Source of the DNA: Rhodocyclaceae bacterium
GTDB taxonomy: Bacteria > Pseudomonadota > Gammaproteobacteria > Burkholderiales > Rhodocyclaceae
Assembly (NCBI GenBank): GCA_006218025.1
Contig: VBWA01000001.1
Span: 235,092-299,091 of the forward strand
Reading direction: 5' to 3'
Length of the DNA stretch: 64,000 bases
The first letter of the stretch is position 1. The number at the start of each line of letters is the position of its first letter. The notes beneath the pieces are model-generated. The model was not told the DNA's origin. It did no database searches and worked only from the letters and a program-made list of their open reading frames with translations. Below, one piece after another: positions 22,389 through 30,571 of the stretch. The position numbers and the translations under genes were made by a program.

Positions 22389-23021
22389 ATGAATTCAAAG
22401 ATCGCACAAGCCCCGGATTGGAAGGCCCTGCTCGCCGGCCAGCCCGAGTTGCGCCTGCTGACGACGGACGAGTTGGACGCAGCGCGGATCACGGAACTGC
22501 CGCGGGACGCGCAGTTGTTCCGCCGCGGCGAAACGCCGCGCAAGATTCACTGCCTGCTGAGCGGAGAAATCCATCTGGTGCGCTATTCCCGCCGCGGCGC
22601 GGCGATGGTCCTCGCGCGCAGCCACGGCGGCTTCGTTGCCGAAGCGAGCCTCGACGCGCCGCGCTACCACTGCGACGCGCTAGTGGTGGCCGATGCCGTC
22701 GTCGTCTCGCTGCCGCTGGCGACCTACCGCGATGCCCTCGACCACAACGCGGCATTCCGGCGCGCCCGTTTTGCAGCCCATGCGCGGGAAATCCGCCGCC
22801 TGCGCGCCCAGGGCGAACGTTTGGCCCTGCCTACCGCCGAGGAGCGGCTGACCCATTACATCGAGACCGAAGGCAGCGACGGCAGCATTGAACTCGACCG
22901 TCCGCTCAAGGCGCTGGCGGCCGAGCTGAATCTGAGCCACGAAGCTCTCTACCGCACCCTGGCGCGCATGGCGCGGACCGGCAGCATCGAACGTACGGCG
23001 AAGGTCCTGCGCTTGCGCTGA
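22389..23021 (+). CDS. Crp/Fnr-family transcription regulator
   Basis: A 210-residue protein: an N-terminal cyclic-nucleotide-binding-like beta barrel (RDAQLFRRGETPRKIHCLLS; GEIHLVRYSRRGAAMVLARS), a dimer helix, and a C-terminal helix-turn-helix (LKALAAELNLSHEALYRTLA). No FNR-type N-terminal cysteine cluster is present, so it does not sense oxygen by an Fe-S centre; the effector is unknown. It probably binds the palindrome at 22375 and regulates itself and the divergent gene. Confidence 0.88.
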   Translation: MNSKIAQAPDWKALLAGQPELRLLTTDELDAARITELPRDAQLFRRGETPRKIHCLLSGEIHLVRYSRRGAAMVLARSHGGFVAEASLDAPRYHCDALVVADAVVVSLPLATYRDALDHNAAFRRARFAAHAREIRRLRAQGERLALPTAEERLTHYIETEGSDGSIELDRPLKALAAELNLSHEALYRTLARMARTGSIERTAKVLRLR

Positions 23022-23044
23022 CTATTTTCGCAGCGGGTAGGGCG

Positions 23045-23497
23045 CTAGCTCTTGAGCACCTTGCCGTCGCCATCGCGCACGGTCACCTTGACCGGAAAAC
23101 CGCTGCGCACGCTCTGCGTCACGACGCAGAAATCCTCGAACTGCTCCAGCACGCGGTCCAGGTGTTCCATCGAATCGGCCGGCGAATCGACCTGAATCAT
23201 GACGTCGACACTGCCGACGCGCAGGCGCTTCGCCTCGTTGCGCTCCATGTGCGCGGTGACCACCGTGACGATCGGGCCGGGACTGTTCTTGAACTTGCGC
23301 AGCGCGAACAGCAGGCTGGCCGAGAGGCAATTGGCGATGCCGGCAGCGAGCAGGCGCGAGGGATTGGGGCCGGCACCCTTGCCCAAAGGCTCCGGCTCGT
23401 CGGCCAGCAGCGGCGGAATGTTCTGGTCGAAGCGGATCAGGAAGGCAAAGTCGTCCTGCTGTTCGAGGGTGAAAGAGAACTGCTGCGATTCACTCAT
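23045..23497 (-). CDS. OsmC/Ohr-family peroxiredoxin-like protein
   Basis: A 150-residue protein with both catalytic cysteines of the OsmC fold: AGIANCLSASLLFAL and FEDFCVVTQSVRSG. Such proteins reduce organic hydroperoxides or act on persulfides. Its last codons are convergent with the Crp/Fnr gene, 23 bp apart. AGGAGTAAATC precedes the ATG. Confidence 0.88.
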   Translation of the reverse strand: MSESQQFSFTLEQQDDFAFLIRFDQNIPPLLADEPEPLGKGAGPNPSRLLAAGIANCLSASLLFALRKFKNSPGPIVTVVTAHMERNEAKRLRVGSVDVMIQVDSPADSMEHLDRVLEQFEDFCVVTQSVRSGFPVKVTVRDGDGKVLKS

Positions 23498-23515
23498 GAT
23501 TTACTCCTGATGAAA

Positions 23516-23536
23516 GTCGGCGCTGGTGGTACGGCG
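23516..23536 (+). repeat. Short-form (A) repeat, intergenic
   Basis: GTCGGCGCTGGTGGTACGGC followed by G, preceded by GAAA. It lies between the osmC-like and thioredoxin genes. Confidence 0.85.
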
Positions 23537-23546
23537 ATTTCCGGGG

Positions 23547-23789
23547 TCAGCTTGCGGCGGACAGCCACTGCTCGATCTTGTCGCGGCTGGGCACGCCGCC
23601 GGCATGTACCACCTTGCCTTCGATCACGACCCCGGGCGTACTCATCACCCCGTAGCCCATGATGTCCTTGATTTCCTCCACTTTGTCGAGTTGTACGGCT
23701 ACGCCCTTGACGCGCGCGGCCTCCTCGATCAGCTTGAGCGTGGTCCTGCAATTGGCACAGCCGGTGCCGAGGACTTTGATGTTCAACAT
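23547..23789 (-). CDS. Small thioredoxin-like disulfide protein
   Basis: An 80-residue protein of the redox-active-disulfide type often paired with UPF0718 permeases. The active site is GTGCANCRTTLKL near residues 8-20, with the cis-Pro in GVMSTPGVVIEG. AGGAG lies 8 nt before the ATG chosen; an ATG 6 nt upstream is too close to that site. It probably works with the DsbD-like protein encoded upstream. Confidence 0.88.
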   Translation of the reverse strand: MLNIKVLGTGCANCRTTLKLIEEAARVKGVAVQLDKVEEIKDIMGYGVMSTPGVVIEGKVVHAGGVPSRDKIEQWLSAAS

Positions 23790-23893
23790 TCGCATGGCTC
23801 CTGTTCGATGAGTGAAAAGCCGGTCGCATAAACCAAGCGGCCACAGTGGGGAAGACGAAGCAGTGCGCGAAAGGATGCAGGCGGCGGCGACAT

Positions 23894-25165
23894 TCATTCT
23901 TCGCGGCGGAATCGCGCGGCAATGAAGGTGATGCCGACCGCCACCGCCAACAGGCCGAAGGCGATGCCGGCCTGGCTGACACGCTCGGGCGCCAGCAACA
24001 GCAGGGCGCCCAGTTCCAGCATCATCACGCCGGACATCAGTTTCAGCAGGCGGCCTTCACGCTCGGTAAGCTTGCGCGCACCGAGACTGCCGGCAAAGAC
24101 GGCGACGATTACCGCCAGCGGCACGACGTAGATCAGGTTGTAGAACGCCAGATAGCCATAGCGGGCGGCCGGCGACAAATCGGCCAGCGTCAGCAGGCGC
24201 GTATAGACCATCGGGAAACCGGCAGTGCACAGCAACTCGTAGAAGTTGGCGGCGATGGCCAGGAAGGCCGTGGCGGCGATCATCGCCGGCATGTTTTCGG
24301 CGCTGAGGATGCTGCGCGTGCGGCGAAAGATATCGGGCTTCTTCGATTCGGGAATCGAGAGCGTGAGTCCTTTTTCGAACCAGAAATAATCCTTGACGCT
24401 GACCGCGCCGACGAAGACCGCCAGCGCACCGGCGGCCAGCGTCACCCAGGCCAGATGGCCGAAGAGCTGGAAGACATTGAGCCATGCCGCCATGAAGGCG
24501 AAATACATGAGGCCGGAGATCGCGACGAACACGCCGCCGATGACCAGCATGCGCGTGCGGCTTTTCTGATGCGCCATCATCGAGAGCAGGAACAGCAGCA
24601 CGAAGAAGGCGCAGGGGTTGAAGGCGTCGAGCCCGGCCAGTACCAGCGTCAGTGCCGGCAGCGAGAGGCGGGCGGGGTCCAGCGCGCCGATCAGCGGCAG
24701 ATTGATTGCGGTGGCGGGCGCGAGCGGCGCAGCGGCCGGCACGGCCCCGCCGACGCCCCCGCCGACGCGCGCACGGCAGTCGTCGAGTCGCTGGCGAAGA
24801 GTCGCGCCGGTGGTCTCGTCGTCACCCCAGCCGACATGCATTTCGCCGCAGAACAGCCACGCCGGAACGCTGACCGCCTCTTCGCCAAGGGCGCGCGCCA
24901 TGGATTCGTACTTCCGCACGTTTTCCGGGTGGCGGCTGAGTTCCAGCGCATGCAGCTTCGCCCAGGGTCGCGACCGGGCGATGGCCTCGATGTAAGGATG
25001 CGCCGCCGTGCAATGCGGGCAGGTCAGCGACCAGAAAAAGTAGAGCTGTATCTGCGGCGTGCCATCGGCGTCCTTGACGAACCAGGGGTCTTCCGCGCGT
25101 GCGGCAAACGGCACCAGCAGCGTCAGGCAAAAGAAAAGCAGGACAAGAAAGCTGGAGCGCTTCAT
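23894..25165 (-). CDS. Thioredoxin-CcdA fusion, DsbD/ScsB-like membrane reductase
   Basis: A 423-residue protein. After a signal peptide comes a periplasmic thioredoxin-like domain (about 25-130) with FFWSLTCPHCTAAHPYIEAI, then six to eight membrane spans of the CcdA/DsbD type with DAFNPCAFFVLL and NFYELLCTAGFPMVYT holding the two transmembrane cysteines. It should carry electrons from cytoplasmic thioredoxin to periplasmic thiol proteins. Order of domains is reversed from DsbD. The 25182 FmdE gene ends 16 nt upstream, so they are co-transcribed. Confidence 0.88.
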   Translation of the reverse strand: MKRSSFLVLLFFCLTLLVPFAARAEDPWFVKDADGTPQIQLYFFWSLTCPHCTAAHPYIEAIARSRPWAKLHALELSRHPENVRKYESMARALGEEAVSVPAWLFCGEMHVGWGDDETTGATLRQRLDDCRARVGGGVGGAVPAAAPLAPATAINLPLIGALDPARLSLPALTLVLAGLDAFNPCAFFVLLFLLSMMAHQKSRTRMLVIGGVFVAISGLMYFAFMAAWLNVFQLFGHLAWVTLAAGALAVFVGAVSVKDYFWFEKGLTLSIPESKKPDIFRRTRSILSAENMPAMIAATAFLAIAANFYELLCTAGFPMVYTRLLTLADLSPAARYGYLAFYNLIYVVPLAVIVAVFAGSLGARKLTEREGRLLKLMSGVMMLELGALLLLAPERVSQAGIAFGLLAVAVGITFIAARFRREE

Positions 25166-25181
25166 CGCCGCGGGCCGGCCA

Positions 25182-25793
25182 TTACCTGTCGTATCCCGAA
25201 CAGGGGATGCAGACATGCTTGTCGCCCACCACGCGCAGATAGGCCCGCGCCGTCAGTTCGTGACAGGCGGCGCAGGGCACGAAGCCCATGGTCTCGGGCA
25301 GCCAGTCGCGGTCGAATTTGAAGACTTTTTCGACGGTCAGCACGTCGGATTCGGGCGCGTCCCAGACCAGATTCACCAGTTCCATCTGCTCGCTCTCGGG
25401 AATCTCGTCGGGTTCGATGCCCTGCCCGCGCTTGGTCATGAAGGCGGATTCGGCGATCTGCTTTTGCAGCGTCGGCTTGTAGCTGATGCGCAGCGCCCGG
25501 TGGGTCTTTTTCTCGATCAGCGTCACCGCCAGCTTGCCCAGCGGCTGCTTGCTCATGTTGCCCTTGCCCAGGGTGCAGCCCGTGGCGTATTGCACGCCGT
25601 CGGCAAAACACATGCCGCCGTGGTCCTCTCCGATTTCCACCACGGCATGCAATTGACCGCCGCCCGAACGCTTGACGCCCAACTCGCGCAGCGCGGCGAG
25701 ACCGGCACGCACTCCGGCCACGCTGGCCCAGCAGCGGTGGCCGTGAAATTCCAGCGCGTGCAGCAAAACTTGTTTCGTATCGCTCATGTCCAT
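25182..25793 (-). CDS. FmdE-family protein
   Basis: A 203-residue protein. FHGHRCWASVAGVRAGLAAL and GGMCFADGVQYATGCTLGKG are typical of FmdE-family proteins; the C-terminus adds a zinc-ribbon-like CAACHEL...CIPCSGYD. Archaeal FmdE is linked to formylmethanofuran dehydrogenase, but bacterial members are found with molybdenum enzymes and redox genes, and their action is not settled. GGGAGAACACC precedes the ATG. It belongs to a run with the DsbD-like and TauE genes. Confidence 0.85.
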   Translation of the reverse strand: MDMSDTKQVLLHALEFHGHRCWASVAGVRAGLAALRELGVKRSGGGQLHAVVEIGEDHGGMCFADGVQYATGCTLGKGNMSKQPLGKLAVTLIEKKTHRALRISYKPTLQKQIAESAFMTKRGQGIEPDEIPESEQMELVNLVWDAPESDVLTVEKVFKFDRDWLPETMGFVPCAACHELTARAYLRVVGDKHVCIPCSGYDR

Positions 25794-25806
25794 GGTGTTC
25801 TCCCAG

Positions 25807-26571
25807 TCAATGCATCACATCCCAGAATAACTTGGCTGCCACCGCCAGCAGCAGGCCGCCGTATAGCCGCTTGACCCGCGCCGGCTTGGCGCGCGTGGCC
25901 ATGAACCAGGCGCCGGCCTGGGCGCCGGCAATGGCCGCGAGCAAGGTCAGGCCGGTCAGCAGCGGATCGAGTCGCCCGGCCGCTGCGTGGGCCGCAAAGC
26001 CCGAAATTGAGGCGAAGGTGACAATGAAACTGGTGGTGGCCACCGCCCGCTTGGTCGGGAAGCCCAGAGCCATCAGCACCGGCGCGACGATGAAGCCGCC
26101 GCCCACCCCGAGCAGTCCGCCGACGAAACCCTCGCCCGCCCCCAGGCCGAGGCCGATCAAGAGTCGGCGCTGGCGGGACGGCGGCTCGGCCGCTTCCTGC
26201 GCCCCCGCCTTCAGGCTGTAGGCACCCGCCAGCGCGGTGAATGCGGCGAAGAGCAGCAGCAAGGCATCGCGCGGCACATAATCCATGCACCAGGCGCCCA
26301 GCGGCGCGGCCAGAACAGCGCTCACCGCCGCCGGCAAACCGCCGCGAAAATCCACCAGACCTTCGCGCCAGTAGCGCAGAAAGGCCGAGAGCGAGGTGGC
26401 GCCGTTGAGCAGCAGACCCAGAGGGATTGCCACCGTCTTCAGCGGCAGTTCGAGCCATTTGAAGATCGGCACGTAGAGCATGGCGCCACCCAGCCCCAAC
26501 ATGGAAAACACCAGCGATACGGCAAAGACCAGCGCGGTGGCGATGAGATGGGTCGAGGTCAGGCTGTCCAT
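25807..26571 (-). CDS. TauE/SafE-family membrane protein (sulfite/sulfonate export)
   Basis: A 254-residue protein with about eight spans and the family pattern: SMLGLGGAMLYVPIFKWLEL, GLLLNGATSLSAFLRYWREG and GLLGVGGGFIVAPVLMALGF. Members export sulfite, sulfoacetate or related anions. The cytoplasmic loop contains PPSRQRRL, encoded by a repeat copy at 26163. Sulfur-anion export fits the sulfur-rich surroundings. Confidence 0.88.
   Translation of the reverse strand: MDSLTSTHLIATALVFAVSLVFSMLGLGGAMLYVPIFKWLELPLKTVAIPLGLLLNGATSLSAFLRYWREGLVDFRGGLPAAVSAVLAAPLGAWCMDYVPRDALLLLFAAFTALAGAYSLKAGAQEAAEPPSRQRRLLIGLGLGAGEGFVGGLLGVGGGFIVAPVLMALGFPTKRAVATTSFIVTFASISGFAAHAAAGRLDPLLTGLTLLAAIAGAQAGAWFMATRAKPARVKRLYGGLLLAVAAKLFWDVMH
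26163..26183 (+). repeat. Short-form (A) repeat inside the TauE-like gene
   Basis: GTCGGCGCTGGCGGGACGGC followed by G. Read from the minus strand in a different frame from the other copies, giving PPSRQRRL in a loop between membrane spans. Confidence 0.85.
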
Positions 26572-26591
26572 GCTCGCTCACCGCCCGACCA

Positions 26592-26876
26592 TCAGAACTT
26601 GTAGAAGTCCCGGTTGAGGTAGGCGGTCACGTCATCCACGTCCTGCGCGGAGAGGGCCGGGGCATAGTAGTCGCCCCAACGCACCACGTCCTTGCGCAAA
26701 GCAGCGAGGGACTTGATCTTGCGCTTCGGCGAGGTGTAGAGCTCGGTGCCGTGGCAATCGAGGCAGACCTTGTGCACCTCCATGCCGCGGACAGGATCGC
26801 CCTTGGGTGCGTCGGTGCAAGCCGTCAACAGCAAGACGCCGGCCAGGACGTACAAGAACTTTCCGTGCGCGCTCAT
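26592..26876 (-). CDS. Lipoprotein monoheme cytochrome c
   Basis: A 94-residue protein with a lipobox (GVLLLTACTD) and one haem motif VCLDCHGTELY near residues 37-47, with a later DVDDVTAYLNRDFY helix typical of small class I cytochromes. The start overlaps the preceding gene by ATGA. A short periplasmic electron carrier. Confidence 0.85.
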   Translation of the reverse strand: MSAHGKFLYVLAGVLLLTACTDAPKGDPVRGMEVHKVCLDCHGTELYTSPKRKIKSLAALRKDVVRWGDYYAPALSAQDVDDVTAYLNRDFYKF

Positions 26877-27199
26877 TTTGCCGGCCCTCCGCCCTGCCCT
26901 CCGCCCTGCCCTCGTCCGCGCGGACCAAGCGGCTGACACTGCCCTTCACGCCCGGCGGCGCGAGCGCGCTCCTGCATGTCGCGGCGGTGTGCGTTGCGCA
27001 GAACCTCCTTTTCCGCAGCCGACCGCGTCGCCTGCATTTTGGCGCGATAAGCTTCGCGCTCCTCGTGGCTCATCTGGTCGGCGCAGTAAATGAGTTCGCG
27101 CCGCACCGGACTGGCGGGAGCGGTGGCCGGCTGGGCAACTGCCTGCGCTGCCGTCGCCGTCAGGGCGAGCAGCAGCAATCGAATGCTTCGCTGTTTCAT
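26873..27199 (-). CDS. Exported small protein with MSxEEREAY/KM motif
   Basis: A 108-residue protein with a signal peptide (SIRLLLLALTATAAQAVAQ), the motif YCADQMSHEEREAYRAKMQA, the helix NAHRRDMQERARAAG, and a glycine-rich tail (GRGQGGGQGGGPAK). The same motif order appears in the 42932 gene product, which I take as a distant paralogue. Function unknown; the family is often seen near cytochrome or metal genes. Confidence 0.7.
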   Translation of the reverse strand: MKQRSIRLLLLALTATAAQAVAQPATAPASPVRRELIYCADQMSHEEREAYRAKMQATRSAAEKEVLRNAHRRDMQERARAAGREGQCQPLGPRGRGQGGGQGGGPAK

Positions 27200-27470
27200 G
27201 GTGAAATCCCTTTCGCTTGAAACCGTCGGCGCCAACAGTGGTCCGCGCCGCAATCCGTGCCGGCGGCACGGACCATGTCGATGGCGGCCTATTTAGCCTG
27301 CAGCCGCTACAGAGGGTGACGATGCTCCCGTAATCAATTGAAAAATGCCGGCCGTTTCTCTGCACAGACTACCAATGTACGAATCGATGCAATCATTTGC
27401 CATACCCGGAAAGGGGTAGAGCGCGATATTCCGAAGCTCCGAACAGGCGGCGCACGCCTTTGCGTCCCGG

Positions 27471-28526
27471 TTACAGCACCGCGTTGAACACATAGCCGAC
27501 CAGCAGGATGCCGGCCGACACCACGCCGACGAAGGTGGCGATCAGCCGCGGCTTCAGCACCTTGCGCAGGATGATGATCTCGGGGGCGGAGAGCGCGATC
27601 ACGCTCATCATGAAGGCGAGCACGGTGCCCAGCGCCGCGCCCTTGCCCATCAGCGCCTCGACGATGGGGATGATGCCGGCGGCGTTGGTGTACATCGGCA
27701 CGCCGATCGCGACGGCGGCCGGCACCGACCACCAGGGAGCGTCCTTGCCCATGATCGAGGCCATGAAGTCCTCCGGCACGTAGCCGTGGATGCCGGCGCC
27801 GAGCGCAATGCCGGCGAGGATGTAGGGCCAGACCTTGCCGACGATCTCGCGCACGTGATGGAAGCCGCTGCCGATGCGCTCGCCCCAGGAGAGCGCAGGA
27901 AGGTCGACGCCGCTGACCGGCTGGCTGTTCTGCATCGCGCGCACCCAGTCTTCCAGGTGACGCTCCATGCCGAGCTTGCCGATCACCAAACCGGCGACGA
28001 TGGCGACCAGCAGTCCCATGACCAGGTACAGCGCGGCGACTTTCCAGCCGAACATGCCGAACAGCAAGGCCAGCGCGACTTCATTGACCATCGGCGCCGA
28101 AATAAGGAAGGAAAAGGTAATCCCGAGCGGCACGCCGGCCTGCAGGAAGCCGATGAACAGCGGCACGGCGGAGCAGGAGCAGAAGGGCGTGACGATGCCC
28201 AGGGACGCTGCCATGACGTTGCCGACGCCGAGCCGCCTGCCGGAGAGCATGGCGCGCGTGCGCTCGGGCGAAACGAAGGTATGCACGATGCCCATCAGGA
28301 AGACGATGCCGGTGAGCAGCAACAGCACCTTGGGCGTGTCGTAGAAGAAGAATTGCAGCGCCCCGCCCAGATGGCTGGCGCGCGCCACCGGCAGCGCCGC
28401 GACCAGCGCCTCGGACACGGGAAGCAGCGTCCGGTAGAGCGCGAACCAGAGCAGGGCCGCCAGCGCCAGGAACAAAAAGGGCTGCCGGCCGGGCCAGCGT
28501 TTGAGGTAGATGGCAAGGGTTTGCAT
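27471..28526 (-). CDS. UPF0718/ArsP-family permease
   Basis: A 351-residue protein with about eight to ten spans. TPFCSCSAVPLFIGFLQAGV, SAPMVNEVALALLFGMFGW and IGVPMYTNAAGIIPIVEALM match the permease family that includes the methylarsenite exporter ArsP and YraQ. FCSC cysteines are thought to handle metalloid or thiol ligands. The start was set at the ATG behind GGAGACCCCCGC; the open frame continues upstream without family similarity. The gap of 270 bp after it holds nothing recognisable. Confidence 0.88.
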   Translation of the reverse strand: MQTLAIYLKRWPGRQPFLFLALAALLWFALYRTLLPVSEALVAALPVARASHLGGALQFFFYDTPKVLLLLTGIVFLMGIVHTFVSPERTRAMLSGRRLGVGNVMAASLGIVTPFCSCSAVPLFIGFLQAGVPLGITFSFLISAPMVNEVALALLFGMFGWKVAALYLVMGLLVAIVAGLVIGKLGMERHLEDWVRAMQNSQPVSGVDLPALSWGERIGSGFHHVREIVGKVWPYILAGIALGAGIHGYVPEDFMASIMGKDAPWWSVPAAVAIGVPMYTNAAGIIPIVEALMGKGAALGTVLAFMMSVIALSAPEIIILRKVLKPRLIATFVGVVSAGILLVGYVFNAVL

Positions 28527-28910
28527 GCGGGGGTCTCCGGAGCAAAGGCAGCGGGGAAAACATCCCGGCTTACTTCGAAGACGAATGCGGCGGCAAAAGG
28601 ATGCAGGCGGCCGGCAAATCCTGCGCCGGTGCGGCCTTGGCGGGCAAGAGCCGAACCGGCGCATGGGGATCCGTCGAGCGAAGCTGCTCGCCACGATGCG
28701 CGGCGAAGTCTCGGCCCGGTCGCGTCGAAAACCGATGGTTCAGCTGAAGCAGCACGGAAGGGATAGCGGCGATGCGGCAGGGGGCGTCCGCACCACGCTC
28801 GATCACCGACGCTCGTCTGGGAGTGGGGTATAACTCTTGATCAGCCAAAAGCGACGTTCGGGCGGCAAGCCAAACAGTTTACCGATGGCGACTTGCCGGA
28901 CTGCAAACCG
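28527..28910. other. Gene-poor gap with a doubtful small frame
   Basis: Between the permease and the MBL gene. A minus-strand frame (28570-28848, 92 residues, ending LPAACILLPPHSSSK) has no ribosome site and no family I know. It shares about 20 nt around GCCGCCTGCATCCTTT with sequence just upstream of the small thioredoxin gene (near 23872). I see no promoter or terminator that I would trust. Confidence 0.4.
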
Positions 28911-30044
28911 CTAGATCTTACTTGCGGCTCCCGCAACCTCAACAGAGATATTTCCCACGGCATCCCAGCGCATCTGTATGTGACCCGGCGTGGGACCAAG
29001 TCCTCGTCTGCGTCGAACGATTCCCTTGATCGTCCGCTCGACTGTCCGGTCGTAACGGTTGGCCGTTTTTCTCGGAAGGCTAGTGTAGTAAATTTCGTTC
29101 GTATGCTGACGAATCCGCTCAATGTCATCAAGCGATGGGCGCGGAGTTCTTCCTCTGTTGTATGCGGTAAGAAGAGCATATGCATCGTCATTGACGACAA
29201 TATCCTGCCAGATATGCTCGTAGTCACCATTTGGGGAGCCGTGGTGGGGGATCTTAAAGACGCGTGCATGACCATCTGGAAACTGATTGCACGAAAGTAC
29301 CGCCTGCCAACCAAGAAGCCTATTTCCGTGCTCCTCCAAGTCGGCACCAAGAAGTATCCGCCGCTCGCCCCATTTCACCCACAGTGCCACCGCATTGTGA
29401 TTTCTCTGCGGACATGGAAAACCAGATCGTGCTGGACGTGGCCCCCTTCCTCCGCGAGCCTCTGCTTCCAAAGCATGCCAGGCAGAGGCCATTTCCTCCA
29501 TCGCCATTTGAATAGATTCCGGAGATGGCGACAGAGCAATAACCTCGCAGTCATCCCTACGAAAGATACGGCTATCTGCCTGCGTCCGAACTGGTGGACG
29601 ATAAGACGCAGGCGTTGCGTATTTGCGTTTGAGCAACGTGTCTAGGCTCCGGCCCATTTCCCTCACGCCGGATTTCTCATTATCGAAGCTAACCTGATGG
29701 GTGCTGTAAAGGCCAACGATGCATTGGAATTCATCGTTCGCGAGCGCATGAGAAAACACAAGGCTTGCCGATTGGCACTGCTCCACTAACTCGCTCAATC
29801 CAGCAACGTGGTCGTCATGCCAATGCGTTGCTACGATTAGCTTTACGTCTTTCGTTGGGTCGACGCCAAGTGATCTTAGGTAGGATAGGTTGAAAGGTTC
29901 TGGACTCGCTTTGGTCTGCCTACAACTGTCGACCAATATCCACTCACCATTCCCTACGTGTACAGCGAGCGCCTCTCCAACTCCAGTGCCAAATAACGAA
30001 ATTTCAAGCGTGTCTGCCGCAGGCGGGCTAGACGAGGCGAACAT
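28911..30044 (-). CDS. ComEC-like metallo-beta-lactamase-fold hydrolase
   Basis: A 377-residue soluble MBL-fold protein. The metal motif is VATHWHDDHVAGLSEL; later metal ligands are in ILLGADLEEHGNRLLG and the ComEC-type KIPHHGSPNGDYEHIW. Unlike ComEC it has no membrane part. Such stand-alone MBL proteins occur as effectors or nucleases in defence and competence contexts. It is the last gene of an overlapping three-gene cassette (TAATG junction) with clearly lower GC than the flanks, which suggests transfer. Substrate unknown. Confidence 0.8.
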   Translation of the reverse strand: MFASSSPPAADTLEISLFGTGVGEALAVHVGNGEWILVDSCRQTKASPEPFNLSYLRSLGVDPTKDVKLIVATHWHDDHVAGLSELVEQCQSASLVFSHALANDEFQCIVGLYSTHQVSFDNEKSGVREMGRSLDTLLKRKYATPASYRPPVRTQADSRIFRRDDCEVIALSPSPESIQMAMEEMASAWHALEAEARGGRGPRPARSGFPCPQRNHNAVALWVKWGERRILLGADLEEHGNRLLGWQAVLSCNQFPDGHARVFKIPHHGSPNGDYEHIWQDIVVNDDAYALLTAYNRGRTPRPSLDDIERIRQHTNEIYYTSLPRKTANRYDRTVERTIKGIVRRRRGLGPTPGHIQMRWDAVGNISVEVAGAASKI

Positions 30045-30571
30045 TACTCAAATAGAGCCGCAAATTTCTTGGCGTTCTCTTTCGCACGACCAATGTCACG
30101 CGTGGTGAGACCTGGGAGCCGCTTAAAACGGATTCGCGAGACGCGTTGCCGTGGTACTCCACGGCCGTCCTCGTAGCCAACTGCCCAATAGAAAAGGGAT
30201 CCTGGTCGGACCAGGTTTAGGTCATTCGAGTCAACCTCCCGAAGATCTAGGTCGACTTCTTCGTCTTCGTTCTCTGGATTGGTCTTATCTGAAATGAAGG
30301 CAACAAAACTATCCTTCTTTACTTCTTTGACTTGCCCCTCCCACTGATGTAGCAACTGGAATGAGCGTAGAAACAAATCATCATCACGAACTCTGGGAAT
30401 CGGCCGAATCTCGCGGATACCATAGTCGCGAAGACTTTCCTCCTCGGGTTCGATCGATGTTACGAGTTCAAGAGGACGATGGATTTTTCGGAAGACAGGC
30501 GCCTCGCGATACCCGGAGGAAACAGCCTCATCAAACTCATCAATAGCTATCGCAAGCGCTGTACTCTTCAT
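30044..30571 (-). CDS. Unknown acidic protein of the MBL cassette
   Basis: A 175-residue protein with no family I recognise. It has an acidic middle (NPENEDEEVDLDLREVD), a beta-rich part (VRPGSLFYWAVGYEDGRG), and a basic C-terminal segment (RQRVSRIRFKRLPGLTTRDI) ending in a helix. I chose ATG at 30571 because it gives an ATGA overlap with the preceding gene; an earlier ATG at 30601 would give a 34-nt overlap. Its stop overlaps the start of the MBL gene by one base, so all three are translated together. Confidence 0.7.
   Translation of the reverse strand: MKSTALAIAIDEFDEAVSSGYREAPVFRKIHRPLELVTSIEPEEESLRDYGIREIRPIPRVRDDDLFLRSFQLLHQWEGQVKEVKKDSFVAFISDKTNPENEDEEVDLDLREVDSNDLNLVRPGSLFYWAVGYEDGRGVPRQRVSRIRFKRLPGLTTRDIGRAKENAKKFAALFE

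Noticed and set aside
23846..25321. A long plus-strand open frame over the DsbD-like gene
   Set aside because: The minus-strand protein has a signal peptide, CPHC and CcdA motifs; the plus frame is Arg/Gln/His-rich shadow sequence.
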